From Symbiodinium natans (taxonomy: Eukaryota > Sar > Dinophyceae > Suessiales > Symbiodiniaceae): 44,501 nucleotides of DNA. Positions 32,301 to 39,491 of the stretch are shown here, in pieces. The notes below the pieces were generated by a model that saw only the letters and a list, made by a program, of their open reading frames with translations, did not search any database and had not been told where the DNA came from. The stretch covers positions 334,160 to 378,660 of the forward strand of contig CAJNDS010002529.1 of assembly GCA_905221605.1 (NCBI GenBank). The letters are read 5' to 3'. A program made the translations under genes and the position numbers. Every line of letters begins with the position of its first letter. Positions within the stretch are counted from its first letter, which is position 1.

Positions 32301-33516
32301 CTAACTTCCCTAAACCCTAAACCCTAAACCCCAAACCCGAAACCCTAAACCCTAACCCCAAGAGGGCCAATGCCATCCCAGGAGCCATGGTAAGCACAAT
32401 ATAGTCGACCTTCCATCGCGTCACAGCCTCTGCGACCTTCGAAGCAGTGTAGCGTTGAGGAGCCAGGGTTTAGGGTTTAGGGTTTAGGGTTTAGGGTTTA
32501 GGGTTGAGGGTTTACGGTTTAGGGTAACCCTTTTTGAGGGTCCCTGTCAGGGGGCTTCTATTCGATTTTGGGGTAGAAGAGGGTACCCCTCGTTTGGGAA
32601 AAAGAGCCCTTCTACGGCTTCTACCCAAGACTGAAGAACGTTAAGATTTGGGGGCTTAGGGTTTAGGGTTTAGGGTTTAGGGTTTAGGGTGGGGGGGGGG
32701 GGTCCCCTCTTTGGGGGTTCCTAGAATAAGGATTATATTCGGGGTACCCCTACTTTGAGAAATCTTCCGTGTTGAGGCCTGGGTCCACGGGGGCCACAAA
32801 AACTTCTCAAGCAGCCATCTTGGATCTTGGTCCTTGGATCCCAACTAGTTTTGCGTTCAGGGTTTAGGGTTTTGAGCACAAGGGTTTAGGGTTTAGGGTT
32901 TCGGGATTAGGGGTTAGTCCAACTGCATGGGATTGCGTGGTCACCTATGTCTCGTTGAGTTCCAGTCGCAATGACTGTCGTGAAACTTCGTCAGCGCCAC
33001 CTCCACAGTCATCATCTCAGCCATAGAGTAGGAACACTTGACTGACAGGAAAATATTGGGTTCTGGAGGAACATGTCGAAGCCTGCCACACGAGGTTCCT
33101 CTGGTTGTACACCATCAAAAAAAGTCAACAAACATATTCTTCCTTATAAGGGCAACCTAAGGATTACTATGTGGTGTTTGTTTTTTTTATTATTGTTTTT
33201 GTTTTTTTTTGGGGGGGGAGGATCTTCAGCAAACAATCGATGGGCACCATGCAGGTCGTGGAGTGCGGGCCCTAAACCCTAAACGCCAAATGGTAGCTGG
33301 AGGAGCTTACAAGGTTTTGAAAACCCTAAACCCTTAACCTTATACCCTAAAACCTAAACCCTCAACCTTATACCATAAACCCTAAACCCTAAACCTTATA
33401 CCCTAAACCTTATACCCTAAACCCTAAACCTTATACCCTAACATTAGGGTGTTGTTCAACAGCGATGCCTTCTCGGGCTCGTCCACGTCCGGGGGCGGCG
33501 GAGAGCGAGACGTGGC
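25430..33516 (-). CDS. lipA: Lipoyl synthase (LipA/LIAS), partial, 11 exons joined by motif
   Basis: Radical-SAM lipoyl synthase inserts sulfur into protein-bound octanoyl groups in mitochondria or plastids. Minus-strand exons at 33516-33469, 32436-32386, 31902-31832, 31233-31207, 30732-30693, 30016-29972, 28631-28551, 27859-27788, 27066-27017, 26139-26109 and 25483-25430 join in frame into about 190 contiguous residues. Family landmarks in order: RSPPPPDVDEPEK, VDRDDLPDQGAAHVAKT, VETLIGDFQGR, DVFAHNVET, VRDRRAGY, KSSIMLGLGET, GVEMVTFGQYLQPTKRHMK, RYVTPEEFDHWK. Donors are GC in eight of ten introns and GT in two; acceptors are AG, nearly always before G. Introns are full of TTTAGGG/CCCTAAA. 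The N-terminal part with the FeS cysteines and the C-terminal RSSY region are not found. Confidence 0.92.
26109..26139 (-). CDS. lipA: lipoyl synthase exon (j)
   Basis: Completes Q, then YLQPTKRHMK. Acceptor TTCGAG|GTAT, donor AAG|GCTGGC (GC). Confidence 0.93.
26724..26798. repeat. MITE-like element, family 1, copy in lipA intron i-j
   Basis: TGTTCCTCCTTATACTAGCA and the inverted CTGTTAGTATAAGGGTACA flank a short core. It is inside an intron and encodes nothing. Confidence 0.7.
26799..27000. repeat. Degenerate A/C-rich telomere-like tract at an intron 5' end
   Basis: AACCCTGAAAT, AACAACCC and similar decayed CCCTAAA words sit at the start of the intron after exon i. A similar tract (30300-30680) starts the intron after exon e. 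Confidence 0.5.
27017..27066 (-). CDS. lipA: lipoyl synthase exon (i)
   Basis: TLEDLRDAGVEMVTFG plus two bases of Q. Acceptor CTGCAG|ACC, donor GGACA|GTCGG (GT). Confidence 0.93.
27303..27380. repeat. MITE-like element, family 1, decayed copy in lipA intron h-i
   Basis: The left arm ACGTTCCCCCCTTCCCTAAC followed by AGCCCTTA resembles family 1. The right arm is barely recognisable. Confidence 0.4.
27788..27859 (-). CDS. lipA: lipoyl synthase exon (h)
   Basis: ARPDIVTKSSIMLGLGETDD then EIQQ, the most diagnostic block of the family. Acceptor ACTCAG|GCA, donor CAG|GCCAAT (GC). Confidence 0.95.
28551..28631 (-). CDS. lipA: lipoyl synthase exon (g)
   Basis: VERLQSTVRDRRAGYAQTMA then VLKHAKE. Acceptor CCCAG|GTC, donor GAG|GCCGGTTTAGGG (GC), where the telomere-like array begins four bases into the intron. 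Confidence 0.93.
28870..29172 (+). repeat. TTTAGGGG octamer array in lipA intron f-g
   Basis: About 25 units of the 8-mer TTTAGGGG with a few TTTAAGGGG and TTAGGGG variants. Confidence 0.93.
29228..29340. repeat. Poly-G / poly-C pair and CA tract
   Basis: A G run near 29240 and a C25 run at 29279-29303 are inverted relative to each other, followed by A10 and (CA)n. Sequence after it (ATATTCCTTCTAAGGGCAAC) recurs in similar form near 33137. Confidence 0.7.
29812..29950 (-). repeat. CCCTAAA array at the start of lipA intron f-g
   Basis: About 19 near-perfect units. Read on the coding strand this is TTTAGGG beginning some 22 nt after the exon f donor. Confidence 0.95.
29972..30016 (-). CDS. 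lipA: lipoyl synthase exon (f)
   Basis: VLASGMDVFAHNVET, containing the family's HN-E signature. Acceptor ATGCAG|GTT, donor ACA|GCCAGA (GC). Confidence 0.92.
30693..30732 (-). CDS. lipA: lipoyl synthase exon (e)
   Basis: Completes L, then IGDFQGRMELVEQ. Acceptor CTCAAG|GATC, donor CAG|GCCCTG (GC). Confidence 0.87.
31130..31200. repeat. (TA)n and GGGGTACC-type decayed repeat in lipA intron d-e
   Basis: A TATA tract of about 20 nt is flanked by GGGGTCTATAG and GGGGTCCCTCATG, part of a dispersed family also at 19600-19920, 31310-31460 and 32520-32770. Confidence 0.5.
31207..31233 (-). CDS. lipA: lipoyl synthase exon (d), 27-nt mini-exon
   Basis: Completes R, then QPDLRVET and two bases of L. 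Acceptor TTTGAG|GCAG, donor ACGTT|GTCAC (GT). Confidence 0.87.
31458..31800. repeat. Duplicated segment carrying a copy of the exon c 3' end
   Basis: About 100 bp starting GGGGATGGTAATCCCTAA recurs at 31458 and 31684. Each copy contains GGCCTGATCTTCAGCTCCC (second copy with one change), which is the end of exon c with its GC donor, normally at 31830. Between the copies (31611-31670) is a run of CCCCAAAA. Confidence 0.85.
31832..31902 (-). CDS. lipA: lipoyl synthase exon (c)
   Basis: VDRDDLPDQGAAHVAKTVRE then LKI plus two bases. Acceptor CCGAG|GTC, donor AG|GCCGCA (GC). DQG replaces the common DGG. Confidence 0.93.
32386..32436 (-). CDS. lipA: lipoyl synthase exon (b)
   Basis: VAEAVTRWKVDYIVLTM. 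Acceptor CGAAG|GTC, donor ATG|GCTCCT (GC). M replaces the usual Ser before VDRDD. Confidence 0.87.
33320..33440 (-). repeat. Variant telomere-like array with CCTTATA units
   Basis: CCCTAAA units alternate with AAACCTTATACCCT, a longer period formed by pairing a normal and a variant heptamer. Confidence 0.85.
33469..33516 (-). CDS. lipA: lipoyl synthase exon (a)
   Basis: ATSRSPPPPDVDEPEK, the segment that follows the radical-SAM cysteines in the family. Acceptor CACAAG|GCC, donor AAG|GCATCG (GC). Confidence 0.85.
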
Positions 33517-33544
33517 CTTGTGGTCCGGTAGCTGTTTGAGCAGC

Positions 33545-34628
33545 TCTCCGTAAACCCTAAACCCCAAACCCCAAACCCCAAACCCCAAACCCTAAACCCT
33601 AACCCTAAACCCTAAATCCTAAACCCTCAAAAAGGTAGGGTTTAGGGCTTTGGTGCCATGGTCTCCGTAATCCTAGGAGCTGTGCAGCTTCGCAATGAAA
33701 CAAAGACGGAGATAGATGCCCCATGATGGAGGACTGTAGTACTTCGCCGGTGTTCACAAGCAGGGTCGAGGGTCTAGGGCTTGTAGGCCAGCATGTGCGG
33801 CAGCCTAGGATTCCCTAAACCCGAAACCCGAAACCCGGAACCCCAAACCCTAAACCCCTCCCCTGGTCGTTGAAAGAAGAGGACAGCGCGTTTTTTCGCG
33901 ACCCATGACGGCTTGTGGCTCAGGCGTACAAGAAACACTGCGCCCACAAGCCACCCAATAGGCCAGCTGGGCGTTTTTAGTTGATAGGGTTTAGGGTCTA
34001 GGGGTTTAGGGTTTAGGGGTTTAGGGGTTTAGGGTTTTAGGGTTTAGGGTTTAGGGGTTTAGGGTTTTAGGGTAACCAGGTTCTGGAAACCCAAACCGGG
34101 CTTTGTACGGCCAAGACAAAGCCGACGGTTTTTTATGGGTTCCCGACGGTTTTTTTTATGGGTTTTCCGACGGGTATTTACGGGTTCTATACGTCACATT
34201 TTGAAAGAACCCGGTTCTGTTAGTCAGAACCAGGTTTTTGACAAAATCTTCCGGAAAACCCGGTTTGGGGTTCCTGACCCACTTTTTTCTGGGTTCTGGG
34301 CGCCCAAGGTAGGGGTTATAGGGTTTCCTGCGTACTGGGTGCTGGATTTCGGGTTGAGGGATTGCGTGTATAGCTCGACACCACTAACATTCCTCAGCCC
34401 CAGTTTCTTCGCCTCGAGCAAAAATTCTATGAGACCCCTCTAAACTTCTATTGCCTCTCAAGAAGCCTGAACCCTGGCAAATTGCAGGGCTTTCCAGATT
34501 CACAAAATCCAAAAGCATCTGGGGTTAAGGGTTTGGGATTTAGGGGCTTGGGGTTTAGGATTTGGGGTTTAGGGAGCCCCCTGAATGACCCTTGTATTCG
34601 ATTGAGGTGTCTAAACCCTGAACCCTAA
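33545..34628. other. Spacer upstream of lipA exon a; 5' exons not found
   Basis: Holds CCCTAAA/CCCCAAA (33550-33625), TTTAGGGG (33985-34070) and a repeated CGACGGTTTTTTATGGGTT phrase (34120-34170). A minus-strand stretch near 34390-34421 reads EAKKLGLRNV after CTCGAG|, loosely like the segment preceding the first FeS cysteines of lipoyl synthase. That is too little to call. Confidence 0.35.
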
Positions 34629-34760
34629 TGTTGGACCTGCTTTATTAGGGGGGGTCGCTTTAAAGTCAATTTGGCGGAATTATTCAGGACCCCCTCACTG
34701 TTTGAGGGGTCCGCTTTAAAGTCAAACCGAACCCGAAATCCGGCAATTTTTTTTAAGGAT
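34625..34760. repeat. CTTTAAAGTC repeat module
   Basis: TAATGTTGGACCTGCTTTAT at 34627 is the near inverse of the outer edge of the 257-bp tandem repeat at about 12510-12530. It is followed by two GGGGTCCGCTTTAAAGTC-type words, resembling GGGGTCCGCTATAATG of that repeat and CCTCTTTAATGTCAAGG of the 248-bp repeat at 39.7 kb. Confidence 0.6.
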
Positions 34761-35004
34761 TTGGGGCTTGCTTTAAACTAAGTTAAAACATTCAATCCTC
34801 AATACCAGACCTCCAAATGCAAAACCCTCAGCCCTGCAGAAGCTCAGTATTCTTCTCAACCTGGGTCTCTCAAGCTTTTCAAAAAGAGGGCCCGTGCTGC
34901 CTCAGGCTGCAAGTTGATGACTGAGTTAATTATCCCTAAACCCGAACTCTTGGACTTCTGGACGTCCTAAGTTGCCTGAGGCAGCAGTCGTGGCCGGCCC
35001 TAGA

Positions 35005-35262
35005 GGGGGGATGTCCCTGAGCCTGGATTTGCTCAGGTTTCTTTGGCTGGGCAAGCTTCACTACCCTTCTGAGCCTCAATCGGCTGAGGCCTGTTGGCTT
35101 GAGTATCTCTTTGAGATACCGGGGGATGTTCCTGAGCCTGGATTTGCTCAGGTTTCTTTGGCACCGGAAGCCTCACTACCCTTCTCAGCCTGAATTGGCT
35201 CAGGCTTGTCACTACCCTTCTCAGCCTGAATTGGCTCAGGCTTGTTGGCCTTCAGCATCTCT
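35005..35262. repeat. 115-bp and 36-bp nested tandem repeats
   Basis: CCTGAGCCTGGATTTGCTCA recurs at a spacing of 115 bp (35011-region and 35126-region). Inside, CACTACCCTTCTCAGCCTGA recurs at 36 bp (35174, 35210). Built almost entirely from CTNAG words. Overlaps the 3' end of the protease ORF. Confidence 0.85.
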
Positions 35263-35868
35263 TTGAGATACTGAGCGAATTCCGTGGGTCCTGCAGCAGG
35301 GCAATCGTCTCAAGCATGGGCTCACAAGTGCAAAAGGCTGATGGCAGAGTTGCAGTCCTGGTCGAAAGGGCAGCTTTCCCTGAGCAGCGGCCTCAGTGGT
35401 GAGGTGGTACCTCAGGGCTTTCTCAGCCTGGCACTGAGGACAGCCTGTCTGCCATCGGCAATTCTGGCAGATCCCTGGCGAGTGCTCTAAGGCCAGAATC
35501 TTGGCTGTGGCTTCTTTGCTGAGATGCTTCCCTGTGTCTAAGGCGTGCTGAGCTTTGGCTACCCTCTTCTCTGCTTCCTCTCTCTCTGCCTCAGTCTTCT
35601 TGTAGGCCTTGTCGATCTCAGCGATCCTCAGCTTCTGCTCCTTCTCAAGATGTGGCTTCATCTTGAGAAGCCTCTCCTTCCAAGTCTTAGCCAGAAGCCC
35701 AGGCCAAACCCTCAGCCATTCTCCTCGGGCCTGCCTCACTTCCTGCTCCATCCAGGCTAAGACATAGAACCCGCAGAGCAGTGACCCCTGAGGCTGCACT
35801 GCTGAGTTCGTCTTCTTGGGGAGGCTGAACTGAGGATCGAGCAAGCTCCCAATCCTGACCTGAGCCAA
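35236..35868 (-). CDS. C-terminal half of ULP1/C48 protease with coiled coil and Cys4 knuckle
   Basis: 210 aa; the frame is also open further upstream, so the TTG start is artificial. PQGSLLCGFYVLAWMEQE holds the conserved Gln and catalytic Cys (codon 35775-35773) of C48 peptidases. A charged coiled coil follows (KEQKLRIAEIDKAYKKTEAE), then CQNCRWQTGCPQC, a C-x2-C-x5-C-x2-C zinc knuckle. The tail runs into the nested tandem repeats at 35.0-35.26 kb and may be shifted. Ignoring one copy of the 28-bp duplication puts His, Asp, Gln and Cys in one frame. Confidence 0.72.
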   Translation of the reverse strand: MAQVRIGSLLDPQFSLPKKTNSAVQPQGSLLCGFYVLAWMEQEVRQARGEWLRVWPGLLAKTWKERLLKMKPHLEKEQKLRIAEIDKAYKKTEAEREEAEKRVAKAQHALDTGKHLSKEATAKILALEHSPGICQNCRWQTGCPQCQAEKALRYHLTTEAAAQGKLPFRPGLQLCHQPFALVSPCLRRLPCCRTHGIRSVSQRDAEGQQA

Positions 35869-35878
35869 GGTGCAGGCC

Positions 35879-37285
35879 TCAATTGGCTGCTGAAGGCTGT
35901 CGTAGAGTCGCCACTGAAAGCCCTCGGTCGTAGAGTCGCCACTGAAAGCCCTCGGTCTGGTCTAGGGACTCTCTCTGAGCCACCAGCAAGGTCCAGTGCA
36001 AAGCCCTAACCACTGGAACCAGAAGCCTGAGGGCATTGCCGAAGGCTTGCTTAACGGCATTCTCACGTGGCTCAAGCAAGTGCTCAGGAAACTCGAAGAG
36101 CAAGTGAGGAAGGCCAGGGTCTAAGCACTCCACTGAGAACTCCTCAAAGGAGCCTGCCTTGGCTTTTCGCAAAGACCAGCTCATCATGGCCCAGCCCTGC
36201 CAGATCCACTGATCCTCCACTAAGAATGGCTTCTCAGTGTCAGGGAAGGGCACTAAGCCGTGGTCGGCATAGTCGTCGTGCCTCAGCTTTGGCTCAGGCC
36301 AGCAGGAGATGGCCCGGAGGATTGTTTGAGTATCTGCCCTGCTGAGGTATTTCAGCTGAGCCCAGACGAACTCAGCAGTCTTGGGCTCCCAAAGGGTCAG
36401 ATGCTCAGACCTGATCTCGAAGGTGCCACTCACGGTCATGACAGTGTAGCGACCTGACTGGAAGTCTGAGGCAATGCCCTTAATGCCGAAGAGCATGTGG
36501 CCAGCAGCCTCAGAGACACAAATGACTTCTTTCTCAAGGAAAGGAGCCAGGGCTGCGGACTCAGTCTCTGTGGTCTCAGCTTTGGCCTTGGTCTCAGCTT
36601 TGGCCTGAGCCTTCTTCTCCTTCTTCTCCTTCTTCTTCTTAGCTGTGACCTTACCAATGACCTCGTCGACTGTGGCCTTCTGGTCGTGCTTCTTAGCTGC
36701 TTTCTTCTTAGCCGAAGCCTTCAGGAACTTGCTGGCCTTGCCCTTTGCTGAGGGCTTGTTCTTTGCTGAGGGCTTGGTGGTTGCACTCAGTTTCTGGCCT
36801 TTCGTCTCTGTCCTCACAGGCACCACCTCAGCCAGTGCTTCTGCACGACTGTTAAGCATCAGCTTTTGCCTCAAGCTTTGCAGAAGCTTGCCCCTGAAGG
36901 CTGTCCTGTGCTTGAGCCTCTCCCTCCTCACGGCTGCTTTTTTCCTGATCTCCTTGACTCTGTCAGCATAGCCCTCCTCAAGAGCTCTGCGAGCTGCTGC
37001 ACGGCGGAGCTTTGGATGCAGCCTGAGGGAAAGGCTGTTCTGCAGACTCAGGTCCAGATCCTCTGCGAGCTCACCGTCTAAGTCAAAGCCTCCTTCCTCA
37101 GGCTCCTGTTCAAGGTCTTCCTCAGGGTTGAAGTAGTCCCACCTGATAAGGTCGGAGATCTGCTTAGCTGAGTCGCTCAGAGACCAGTCAGCCTGGATGG
37201 GTTTGCCTGCGTCGTCCAGCCACTTAAGCCTCTCTGAGAGCAGCTGGCTGGGAAGCGACGACTGCCCATCCTGAGGTCGAGCTCC
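35879..37285 (-). CDS. Linker plus N-terminal half of ULP1/C48 protease
   Basis: Open frame of 469 codons following the transposase. The first 120 residues contain SERLKWLDDAGKP and SDSAKQISDLIRWDYFNP, then an acidic stretch. Next comes a Lys/Ala-rich segment (SAKNKPSAKGK, KKKKEKKEKK), perhaps a nuclear-localising linker, then the protease: ALHWTLLVAQ supplies the catalytic His (codon 35996-35998) and QWRLYD the catalytic Asp region. The frame is then lost in a 28-bp duplication and stops at 35879. ULP1-type enzymes cleave SUMO-like or polyprotein substrates; here it may process the fused product. Confidence 0.72.
   Translation of the reverse strand, partial: GARPQDGQSSLPSQLLSERLKWLDDAGKPIQADWSLSDSAKQISDLIRWDYFNPEEDLEQEPEEGGFDLDGELAEDLDLSLQNSLSLRLHPKLRRAAARRALEEGYADRVKEIRKKAAVRRERLKHRTAFRGKLLQSLRQKLMLNSRAEALAEVVPVRTETKGQKLSATTKPSAKNKPSAKGKASKFLKASAKKKAAKKHDQKATVDEVIGKVTAKKKKEKKEKKAQAKAETKAKAETTETESAALAPFLEKEVICVSEAAGHMLFGIKGIASDFQSGRYTVMTVSGTFEIRSEHLTLWEPKTAEFVWAQLKYLSRADTQTILRAISCWPEPKLRHDDYADHGLVPFPDTEKPFLVEDQWIWQGWAMMSWSLRKAKAGSFEEFSVECLDPGLPHLLFEFPEHLLEPRENAVKQAFGNALRLLVPVVRALHWTLLVAQRESLDQTEGFQWRLYDRGLSVATLRQPSAAN
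35900..35955. repeat. 28-bp tandem duplication that breaks the protease frame
   Basis: TCGTAGAGTCGCCACTGAAA and the following 8 bases occur twice in a row (35900-35927, 35928-35955) without a mismatch. 28 is not a multiple of 3, so one copy is frame-disrupting. Confidence 0.97.
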
Positions 37286-38358
37286 TTAGCCCAGGGCTGC
37301 TCGGAGACCACCTCAAGCCTCCCAGTCTGAGGGTTAGGCCGATAGGCCAGAAGGCCATTCCTGACGGCTGCCCTCACGACCCAGGAGTGCTCTTCGTTCT
37401 TCTGCCTCAGCTGCTCCTCAGCCCAGACCACTGAGGTGACGATCTCAAGGGCACCCACTCGCCACACCTCAGACTTCCCTGAGAACTTTTGCTGCTCCTG
37501 AAACTCTGTTCTCAGGGAGGACAGCTTGTGCCTCACGGCACCCTTGAACTCCTTGGCGAAGTCTGAGTCCGTGATCTGGAGCTTAGACGTGCACTTCGCA
37601 GCAACTAAGCAGCTGATCTGCTGGGCTAAGGCCATCGACTCAGCAGCCGTGTCTGAGAACACGGAGCTGAAGCAGTCTCTCTGCCAGACTGAGCAAGGGT
37701 ACTCAGTGGCCTGGCCCTCAATGACCCAGCTCAGGATCACGGAGTCGACGTTCGCAGCTGGCTGGCTCATGATGTCCAGCTTAGCGACCAGCTCAGGGTG
37801 AGCCTGCCTGAGCTTTCGATAGCTGAGCAAGATCTTGCCGACTGAGGCACCAGCTGAGTGAACCTTCTCCTTAGCACCGACCCTGAACCTCTCAGTCCGG
37901 ATCCACTTGCCGTCCTGAGAGATGTTGCTGAGGCGAGCCCACTGGCCGGGCACCACCAGCAGCCCCTTGCCCACTAAGCCGACGACTGGCTTGCTGGGCT
38001 CATCCAGAACCTGAAGAAGCACCTGACGAGCCTCGTAGGTAATTCTGAATCTTTCGTCGGCTGAGAAGCCTAAGGTGGTCTTAGCTCCGGCCTTAGGCAA
38101 TGCCTTCTTCTGTTTCTTCTGAGGCTGCTGATGCTCAGGGCCTTTCTGACTGTGCCTGAACATCTGCTGCTGCTCCTCCTCAGCTTTGTCCTCGGTCTGC
38201 AGAGGTTTCTCTGGGCTAAGGCTGCTGAAGCTCAGGGCCCTTCTGACTGTGCCTGACCCTTCTGAGCCGAAGCTGAGGGCTTTCTTTACTCCGGGAGTGC
38301 TGTCACCTGTGCTGCTGATGGGAACCACTTGAAAGGTTGCATCTGAGTCAGTCCTCAT
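37177..38358 (-). CDS. Transposase catalytic core, DDE-type
   Basis: 393 aa from ATG, but the frame is open from 38430 and upstream codons also look genuine. Recognisable blocks: GKGLLVVPGQWARLSNISQ, HSAGASVGKILLSYRKLR, SQPAANVDSVILSWV, SVWQRDCFSSVFS (candidate second Asp), QITDSDFAKEFKG (candidate third Asp) and VVRAAVRNGLLAYRPN. This order matches DDE_1/pogo-like topology. I associate the VRNGLL..RP motif with abundant dinoflagellate proteins, from memory only. The last 30 residues are frame-shifted nonsense; sense continues in the frame opening at 37285. Confidence 0.7.
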   Translation of the reverse strand: MRTDSDATFQVVPISSTGDSTPGVKKALSFGSEGSGTVRRALSFSSLSPEKPLQTEDKAEEEQQQMFRHSQKGPEHQQPQKKQKKALPKAGAKTTLGFSADERFRITYEARQVLLQVLDEPSKPVVGLVGKGLLVVPGQWARLSNISQDGKWIRTERFRVGAKEKVHSAGASVGKILLSYRKLRQAHPELVAKLDIMSQPAANVDSVILSWVIEGQATEYPCSVWQRDCFSSVFSDTAAESMALAQQISCLVAAKCTSKLQITDSDFAKEFKGAVRHKLSSLRTEFQEQQKFSGKSEVWRVGALEIVTSVVWAEEQLRQKNEEHSWVVRAAVRNGLLAYRPNPQTGRLEVVSEQPWAKELDLRMGSRRFPASCSQRGLSGWTTQANPSRLTGL

Positions 38359-39491
38359 GGCATCCTGAATGGCTTCCCTGATCTCAGAAAAGTCTTGAAT
38401 TGTCTCAGGTGAGTGGAGCTCCTCCTGGCCTTAGCCCACAGCGGCACCTGATCAGAGAAGCCGATGGCTAAGTGACTCCTGTGCTTCACGAAGTCCTCAG
38501 GGTCGGAAACCCTCTTCTCAGCAGAGAGCTCAGCAACGGAGCTCAGGCTGGCCAGCCAAAGGCACCAGTCGAACTCCTGCCAGGTGAGCTTACACCTGAC
38601 CTGAGACTCCAGGCTGCTGATGTTGCTCACGACCTCTGAGGTGGCGAACTTAGCCTTGCTCCACCTGAGGAGTCTCTTAGTGAAGCTTTTTTGGTAGGTT
38701 TTGCTTTTGCTAAGCTTCTCAGCCCTGCCCTCTTTCTCGTCAGCATCCTGCTTCAACTCAGCCACCTTCAGGTTGCTGAGGCCCGGCTCCTCTGCCCGAA
38801 GACGAGACTTAGTGGCCGAGAGCCTCAGCTGAAACAAGAACTCCTGAAAGAAGTCCAGCTGGCTGATGGTGTGGCCACAGGCTCGCTCAATAGCCAGCCA
38901 CTGAGAAACTGTCTGAACGATGTCCGGGTAAGGCTGCTTCCGGCCAGCCCCCGAAATTCTCACTCGTCTCTTGTTCCTCAGGTTGCGTCTCAGAAGAGGC
39001 GTCTTGCTGATGGCAGCATACATCTCGCTTTGGTTCAGGATCCTGCGGAGCTGTCTCTTACTCAGGCCATGCTTTTCCGTCATGGCGACCCAGAACTTCC
39101 TCTGAGTGCTAAACTGAGACTTGGACTGACACAAGTCGTCAGCAATCAGCTTCTTTCGATTGGCTGTCAGCTCGGTTCGACCGTTCTGAGGCTTCCTCTT
39201 GGTGGACTCAGAAGCGACTCTTGTGAATCTCTTCCCCTGAGTCAGTCGTCTCCGCTTGGCTATCTCATGAGCCCGGTCTTCATTCTCCTCAGCCTCCTTC
39301 TCAGCCACAAGAGCTTCAAAGGCCAGCTTAGATGCTTCGAACTCGAGCTGAGCCCTGCTCTTGTGGCTCCTCTGGTAACCTGTCGACTGCAGCTCGAGAG
39401 GCTGAGCAGATGCCTTCTGCTCAGGTGTTCCGAAGAACTTCGTGAGGCCATACTGCAGAACTTTTCGTGCTGTGGACTGAGGAGTGCTCAC
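38355..39491 (-). CDS. Transposase N-terminal part (DNA-binding, first catalytic Asp)
   Basis: 378 aa from a GTG; the frame opens upstream to about 39627 without a clear ATG, so the true start is unknown. Residues 90-200 are basic, ending in a GAGRKQPYPDI segment then WLAIERACG, resembling the helix-turn-helix/CENPB-like domain of pogo/Tigger-type transposases. FSDQVPLW near residue 350 looks like the first catalytic aspartate block of DDE_1 enzymes. It ends in TGA overlapping the next ATG (ATGA); meaningful sequence continues in the -1 frame, so the stop is probably not the natural C-terminus. Confidence 0.7.
   Translation of the reverse strand: MSTPQSTARKVLQYGLTKFFGTPEQKASAQPLELQSTGYQRSHKSRAQLEFEASKLAFEALVAEKEAEENEDRAHEIAKRRRLTQGKRFTRVASESTKRKPQNGRTELTANRKKLIADDLCQSKSQFSTQRKFWVAMTEKHGLSKRQLRRILNQSEMYAAISKTPLLRRNLRNKRRVRISGAGRKQPYPDIVQTVSQWLAIERACGHTISQLDFFQEFLFQLRLSATKSRLRAEEPGLSNLKVAELKQDADEKEGRAEKLSKSKTYQKSFTKRLLRWSKAKFATSEVVSNISSLESQVRCKLTWQEFDWCLWLASLSSVAELSAEKRVSDPEDFVKHRSHLAIGFSDQVPLWAKARRSSTHLRQFKTFLRSGKPFRMP

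Noticed and set aside
33776-33812. Minus-strand GCCGCACATGC (CRTC) as the missing radical-SAM cysteine exon of lipoyl synthase
   Set aside because: No splice sites in the right phase connect it to exon a, and the preceding family motif is absent.
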